From NCBI GenBank assembly GCA_035691865.1, contig DASSIM010000030.1, positions 1 through 8,883 on the forward strand: a DNA stretch of 8,883 nt, read 5' to 3'. Every line of letters starts with the position of its first letter. Position 1 is the first letter of the stretch. Made by a program: the position numbers and the translations under genes. The notes below the pieces were generated by a model. It was not told where the DNA came from. It saw only the letters and a program-made list of their open reading frames with translations, and made no database searches. Source of the DNA: Nitrosopolaris sp035691865. GTDB lineage: Archaea > Thermoproteota > Nitrososphaeria > Nitrososphaerales > Nitrososphaeraceae. Of this stretch, positions 6,274 through 8,883 are shown piece by piece.

Positions 6274-6811
6274 ATGGTGATTGGACGTATAATCAAAAAT
6301 GTTACATTTCGTTAGCGACAATAATTATCCTACCAATATAGTATGCAAGGTAGCAACATATACTGACCCTCTGACAGGCAAAGCAATCCAATATCCTGAC
6401 ATGTGGACGCCTGAACAATCTCGGGAAGCTCAATTCTGCAATCAATGACCAATGGGAATCTTGTATTCTTCGACAATAGCGACGAGATTCCGCTGACAAC
6501 GTATGGATCGCTTCCGGCTTCAGATCCAATTCGATATCAAATAGCATGCTGTCGGTTACAAGCACTCAACTTCTCAATCCTAAAGACATAATCTTTCTGG
6601 AAAACCAGCTTTCCCGTTTGATTATTACTATGAACCCGTGATTATTCGAACAAACGGAGGTCTTGACAGCACATTTCCTCCAGCTGAAAACCATATTTGA
6701 TGACAATAATTGTGTGAACAGCATACTGTATGCAGTTGCCTATTCACATGAGATAGCGCAGAACAATGCTGACTATATGAGGCAATAATGGACATCGCTG
6801 AATCACTCTGA
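6274..6811 (+). pseudogene. Frameshifted pseudogene of an unrecognised protein of about 178 aa
   Basis: No long ORF exists, yet consecutive plus-strand pieces read as one protein when the frame is shifted six times. The pieces in order are: MVIGRIIKNVTF (from 6274); VSDNNYPTNIVCKVATYTDP and on to AQFCNQ (6311-6445); MTNGNLVFFDNSDEIPLTTY and on to RYQIA (6445-6546); LSVTSTQLLNPKDIIFLEN (6549-6604); PAFPFDYYYEPVIIRTNGG and on to AENH (6605-6693); FDDNNCVNSILYAVAYSHEI and on to MRQ (from about 6695); and IMDIAESL with stop TGA 6809. Each break is explained by one inserted or missing base, several in short homopolymers. Examples are an extra C at 6310, a missing C near 6604 and a missing A near 6785. 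I do not recognise the family. There is no signal peptide or membrane helix, so it was probably cytosolic. The long flanking ORFs are clean, so true decay is more likely than sequencing error. Opposite-strand ORFs here are shadows. Confidence 0.8.
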
Positions 6812-6854
6812 ACACGGCCTCTCATAAAGAATAATTCATGTCTTTTCCAAATAC

Positions 6855-7049
6855 CTAGTACGGTTCTGTTATTTTGGGATATGAAGATCTAGCGGTACAA
6901 GTATCGTTCTTATGCGTAGTCACTTCCATCGGAATCATCTTTCCCGATGGTGACTTTTTAGAGTCAAAATAAATCTCTGCGCCGCAGCCTTTATTGCATT
7001 TCAATACATCTGTTCTGGTACATTTGTGTCTCCATTGAACTACATCCAT
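6855..7049 (-). CDS. Zinc-ribbon protein, C-terminal 64 aa from the first available ATG
   Basis: From ATG 7049 the frame encodes 64 residues. It contains LKCNKGCGAEIYFDSKKSPS followed by GKMIPME, the signature of small treble-clef or zinc-ribbon proteins in which a CxxxCGAxI knuckle is followed by GKxIPxE. Further cysteines (HKC, NDTC) could complete zinc sites. The frame continues upstream to 7214 without a stop and contains a second, related ribbon with CKNCGNAI. The ATG at 7049 is therefore probably internal, and the 64-residue form would lack half the protein. Function is unknown; such proteins often bind nucleic acid or partner proteins. It is convergent with the pseudogene at 6274. It may be functional from an unusual start, or broken. 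Confidence 0.6.
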   Translation of the reverse strand: MDVVQWRHKCTRTDVLKCNKGCGAEIYFDSKKSPSGKMIPMEVTTHKNDTCTARSSYPKITEPY

Positions 7050-7214
7050 ACCTACATGTTCAGGGTTTTCGTATTCAAGGTCACAGTTGGATACTAAAGG
7101 AATCCATTTATCATTTTCAGTATCCCTAAACCGTTTAATCGCGTTACCACAATTCTTGCATATAGACTTAAATGTTCTTACACTGCCGACACTTTGACAG
7201 ATAAAATACTTTTT
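7050..7214 (-). pseudogene. In-frame N-terminal half of the zinc-ribbon protein, no start codon
   Basis: The 55 codons upstream of ATG 7049 are open back to TAG 7215-7217. They encode KSICKNCGNAIKRFRDTEND, then KWIPLVSNCDLEYENPEHVG. The CxxCGxxI...KWIPL pattern mirrors CxxxCGAxI...GKMIPM in the second half, so this is real coding sequence and an internal duplication. None of the 55 codons is ATG, GTG or TTG. Either the original start was lost to a frameshift or substitution, or translation starts at a non-standard codon. Confidence 0.5.
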
Positions 7215-7299
7215 CTAACTATATCTATTCCATATAATAGTTGCAATATCTACTAGGCGCACGAGGACATCAGCTGAAGGTAAGGTCAACAGTATAATT

Positions 7300-7435
7300 T
7301 TAGCTGCCTAACTCGCCCTGGCTCTGCCCTGACATTTCATAATATTCCAGGTATATAGGCATGTGTTTCTTCTATGTGTTTGAGTACTGTGCTCACGCAC
7401 ATTTCGGGGCCTAACCAAGTCTTATGATTTATCAC
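7300..7435 (-). pseudogene. Possible frameshifted small gene or C-terminal scrap
   Basis: A GTG at 7435 opens a 32-codon minus-strand frame containing HKTWLGPEMCVSTVLKHIEE, then THAYIPGIL, ending at TGA 7337. A neighbouring frame over the same end continues EYYEMSGQSQGELGS to TAA 7300. Joined after YIPG, these make a protein-like string of about 47 residues. The composition is more convincing than random sequence, but I do not recognise it. It may be a decayed small protein or the end of a deleted gene. Confidence 0.3.
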
Positions 7436-7450
7436 AAGAGTTACTTATTA

Positions 7451-7459
7451 AACTAAAAT
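7451..7459 (+). promoter_or_regulatory. TATA-like box for the small membrane ORF and second regulator
   Basis: AACTAAAAT is centred about 29 nt before ATG 7484 and is identical to the box upstream of the HTH/coiled-coil gene. It would give a leaderless or near-leaderless transcript covering the 50-codon ORF and probably the downstream regulator. Confidence 0.35.
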
Positions 7460-7483
7460 AAGAACCAAGAAACTTTATTTGAT

Positions 7484-7636
7484 ATGCTTGAATATCTAAT
7501 CTATCCTGCAATCGGGTTTGTAACAACACTACTAGGACTTGAAGCAGCTTGGCACTTTACGGCGTGCAGAATACCTAACAAGACAATAAAGCCTTGTATC
7601 TACAAGCAAGTAAAGTTAGCTTTCGTGAGGGCATAA
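7484..7636 (+). CDS. Small single-helix membrane protein, 50 aa, unknown
   Basis: The 50-codon frame starts at ATG 7484 and ends at TAA 7634. It encodes MLEYLIYPAIGFVTTLLGLE, continuing AAWHFTACRIPNKTIKPC. Residues about 5-25 form one hydrophobic helix, followed by a basic tail (K/R-rich, two cysteines at 28 and 38) that should stay in the cytoplasm. It is preceded by a TATA-like box and followed 43 nt later by the second response regulator in the same direction, so co-expression is likely. It has no family I recognise. A small membrane partner or anchor for signalling is conjecture. It is short enough to be missed by gene callers with a length cutoff. Confidence 0.55.
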   Translation: MLEYLIYPAIGFVTTLLGLEAAWHFTACRIPNKTIKPCIYKQVKLAFVRA

Positions 7637-7663
7637 TTCGGGAGATGAAAAAGTTCATTTAAA

Positions 7664-7669
7664 GGAGGT
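7664..7669 (+). promoter_or_regulatory. Strong Shine-Dalgarno that fixes a GTG start
   Basis: AAAGGAGGT contains the full GGAGGT core, 10 nt before GTG 7680. It supports this GTG as the start and indicates an internal gene on a leadered transcript, unlike most genes here. Confidence 0.75.
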
Positions 7670-7679
7670 AAAATAACGA

Positions 7680-8126
7680 GTGAAGAAGGAGAACTATGGT
7701 AATGTGACCGGAGATATGAGAAATCTATTGGACAAGAAAAAGTTAAGGATTCTTGTTGTTGATGATGAACCTGATGTGAACAGATCATTACGGGAAGTGT
7801 TTGAACAACACGGGTTCAAAGTTGATTGCTATGAAGATCCTCTTGTTGCTTTAGAGAATTTTAGAAGTCAACTCTATGATTTGGTGATACTTGATATTAA
7901 GATGCCAGAAATGAATGGCTTTTCTTTCTACAGAAAAATTAAGAAATTAGACAAAAAAATCACAGTCTGTTTTCTGACGGCTGGGGAAATGTATTATGGC
8001 GTATATTCAGATATATTCACTTCGCTACCTGCTAATTGTTTTATTCGAAAGCCGATCGGTAATGATGAGCTACTAAAAAGGATACATGAAATCACCAAGA
8101 TTTCTGATGTTTCTGAATCGAACTAA
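7680..8126 (+). CDS. Single-domain response regulator (CheY-like receiver), no adjacent kinase
   Basis: The protein has 148 residues starting at GTG 7680, chosen because of the GGAGGT upstream. Residues 1-21 are a charged extension absent from the paralogue at 2281. The receiver follows: acidic pair Asp28/Asp29 (ILVVDDEPDV), phospho-acceptor Asp72 in ILDIKMPEMNG, switch Thr100 in CFLTAGEMYY, and Lys124 in IRKPI. All catalytic residues are intact and there is no output domain. It shares long stretches with the other regulator, including DPxxALENF and LDIKMPEM, so the two come from a duplication. No kinase is encoded nearby, so phosphate may come from the kinase at 549 or one elsewhere. Its neighbour upstream is a 50-residue membrane peptide. 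Confidence 0.94.
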   Translation: MKKENYGNVTGDMRNLLDKKKLRILVVDDEPDVNRSLREVFEQHGFKVDCYEDPLVALENFRSQLYDLVILDIKMPEMNGFSFYRKIKKLDKKITVCFLTAGEMYYGVYSDIFTSLPANCFIRKPIGNDELLKRIHEITKISDVSESN

Positions 8127-8135
8127 TATAAGATA

Positions 8136-8166
8136 TTATATGTTATCGAGAATGATGATCATATAA
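8136..8166. terminator. Bulged inverted repeat between convergent genes
   Basis: TTATATG-tt-ATC (8136-8147), a 9-nt loop, then GAT-CATATAA (8157-8166) can pair over 10 bp with a 2-nt bulge. It lies in the 44-nt gap between the second regulator and the minus-strand gene ending at 8171, where a shared terminator would be useful. The stem is AT-rich. Confidence 0.4.
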
Positions 8167-8170
8167 CAAA

Positions 8171-8476
8171 TTAGTTCACTCGAATAGCAGCTTCAATCTT
8201 GTGTAATACTGTATTAATGTAGTAATTTGTAAGTAATGCTGCTACAGGTAGTATCTGTAATTGATCTGGTTTTAGAAGAATTGAATTTATTTGAAGCAGC
8301 AGATCAATCTTCTTATCCATATTTGGTTCATTTTTGCAATTTTCAATAAGTTGCAATACCGTAGTACGATAATCTGCGATTATTTTATTGGTATCTTGCA
8401 TTAACATCCTCGCTAAATTATTATTATAACAAGCACTTGATATATAGTCTAATACAACATGATGATGATTTTTCAT
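8171..8476 (-). CDS. Small helical protein, unknown, 101 aa
   Basis: The frame runs from ATG 8476 to TGA/TAG-type stop at 8171-8173. The start MKNHHHVVLDYISSACYNNN is followed by an amphipathic helical region (MLMQDTNKIIADYRTTVLQL), a charged linker (NEPNMDKKID), and another helical segment (LLLQINSILLKPDQLQILPV) with a moderately hydrophobic end (AALLTNYYINTVLHKIEAA). No signal peptide, metal motif or known domain is visible; it looks like a cytosolic helical bundle. A GATAAATA box lies about 24 nt before the ATG, suggesting a leaderless transcript. It is convergent with the second regulator. The composition and promoter make it likely to be real, but no function can be given. Confidence 0.65.
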   Translation of the reverse strand: MKNHHHVVLDYISSACYNNNLARMLMQDTNKIIADYRTTVLQLIENCKNEPNMDKKIDLLLQINSILLKPDQLQILPVAALLTNYYINTVLHKIEAAIRVN

Positions 8477-8495
8477 AATGTCTGTTAAGCATAGG

Positions 8496-8503
8496 TATTT
8501 ATC
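8496..8503 (-). promoter_or_regulatory. TATA-like box for the 101-aa protein
   Basis: On the minus strand this reads GATAAATA within AAAGATAAATACC, centred about 24 nt before ATG 8476. The distance fits a leaderless archaeal mRNA. Confidence 0.4.
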
Positions 8504-8682
8504 TTTGATTTATCCTGTCATCTTAGGCAGAAGTTGTTCCATATTCTTGCAATAGATTTTTCGCTTAACGTCAAGATTGTGGTATGATTGGCCGGACAAA
8601 ATGCTCCGTGCTTGAAGACATGAAGGAGCAAGGTAGAACAACCTTTGTATGGCGTTCGGCAGTGTGAATTGCTTGATCAAGT

Positions 8683-8883
8683 ATGTTGCTTGCATTAACG
8701 ATGCCAGGTGCACCTCCATTAGAGAAGTATCTTAAGGATGCTATCGATTCAGGAGTAGAAGTCACTGCTTGTGGACCATCAAAAGAAATGCTTGCGCAAA
8801 TGGGCATTACAAAGGATACTTTGGAACAAGGTGTCCAGTTCGAAGATGTTGTAGGATTTCTAAAAGCTGCATTACCAGCAGCA
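8683..8883 (+). CDS. DsrE/DsrF-like protein, C-terminal portion, runs off the window
   Basis: From ATG 8683 the frame stays open to the window edge (67 codons, no stop). It reads TMPGAPPLEKYLKDAIDSGV, then EVTACGPSKEMLAQMGITKD, then EQGVQFEDVVGFLKAA. PGAPPLEKYLKDA, the ACGPS loop with its single cysteine, and the following helix match the second half of DsrE-type sulfur-relay proteins. Full-length members are about 110-160 residues and begin with a strand-helix unit ending in a phrase like 'G.eV.ifft.DG'. That unit is not found in frame here: TGA 8674-8676 closes the frame, and no other plus frame in 8510-8680 supplies it. The copy is therefore probably 5'-truncated or frameshifted, although a short start at 8683 cannot be excluded. 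The role, if active, would be persulfide or thiol chemistry. Confidence 0.7.
   Translation, partial: MLLALTMPGAPPLEKYLKDAIDSGVEVTACGPSKEMLAQMGITKDTLEQGVQFEDVVGFLKAALPAA

Larger units (their letters stand above)
7215..7483. other. Intergenic stretch between the zinc-ribbon gene and the membrane ORF
   Basis: This stretch holds no long ORF. On the minus strand it contains the coding-like scrap described at 7300-7435; on the plus strand it contains the promoter region of the small membrane ORF. ATGTGTTT appears twice (about 7361 and 7374), which is minor. Nothing else stands out. Confidence 0.5.

Noticed and set aside
6302..6565. 87-codon minus-strand ORF
   Set aside because: It lies antisense to the reconstructed pseudogene, which gives a far more protein-like reading on the plus strand. 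The minus-strand product is Arg/Cys-rich without a pattern.
6628..6825. 65-codon minus-strand ORF
   Set aside because: It is a shadow of the pseudogene's 3' part and has no recognisable motifs.
6250..7450. Poor sequence quality as the sole cause of the frame breaks
   Set aside because: It cannot be excluded without reads, but the long ORFs on both sides (kinase, coiled-coil protein, both regulators) are uninterrupted, so the breaks are local.
8510..8807. Two overlapping minus-strand ORFs of 69 and 78 codons
   Set aside because: Both run antisense through the DsrE-like coding sequence and have unconvincing composition.

Overview
The window looks like chromosome from an ammonia-oxidising archaeon of the Nitrososphaerales, most like a low-GC Nitrosocosmicus-type genome. 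This rests on familiarity with protein families, not on a search. The main clues are a soluble histidine kinase with two tandem N-terminal sensor modules, receiver-only response regulators with the motif CFLTAxEMYY, and a helix-turn-helix plus coiled-coil protein of a type found in many copies in this order. Archaeal TATA-like boxes lie about 25-35 nt before several starts. No rRNA, tRNA, CRISPR array or intact mobile element was seen.

Layout. 1-307: 3' end of an isochorismatase-fold cysteine hydrolase (biuret-hydrolase-like), followed by a possible gene scrap with a Shine-Dalgarno-like sequence. 549-2655: a two-gene plus-strand operon, histidine kinase then single-domain response regulator, 7 nt apart. 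2875-4038 (minus): a secreted Gly/Ser/Thr/Asn-rich protein with a C-terminal FxLYD-like domain, whose N-terminus appears frameshifted. 4559-6115 (minus): the helix-turn-helix/coiled-coil protein. 6274-6811 (plus): a pseudogene that reads as one protein only after six frame changes. 6855-7214 (minus): a zinc-ribbon protein whose reading frame runs upstream without a normal start codon. 7300-7435 (minus): a possible coding scrap. 7484-8126 (plus): a 50-residue one-helix membrane peptide followed by a second response regulator with a strong Shine-Dalgarno. 8171-8476 (minus): a small helical protein of unknown function. 8683-8883 (plus): the C-terminal half of a DsrE-like protein that runs off the window.

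How it fits together. The kinase and adjacent regulator should form a cytosolic phosphorelay. The second regulator is a close paralogue with no kinase in the window and may share the same kinase or hybrids elsewhere. Neither regulator has an output domain, so the downstream partner is not visible here. Much of 6.2-7.5 kb looks like decaying sequence between intact regulatory genes, while the long neighbouring ORFs are clean, which favours real gene decay over poor sequence quality. No clear new multi-gene system was found. The best leads are the unrecognised frameshifted protein, the repeat architecture of the coiled-coil protein with a tandem 12-bp repeat upstream, and the small membrane peptide next to the orphan regulator.
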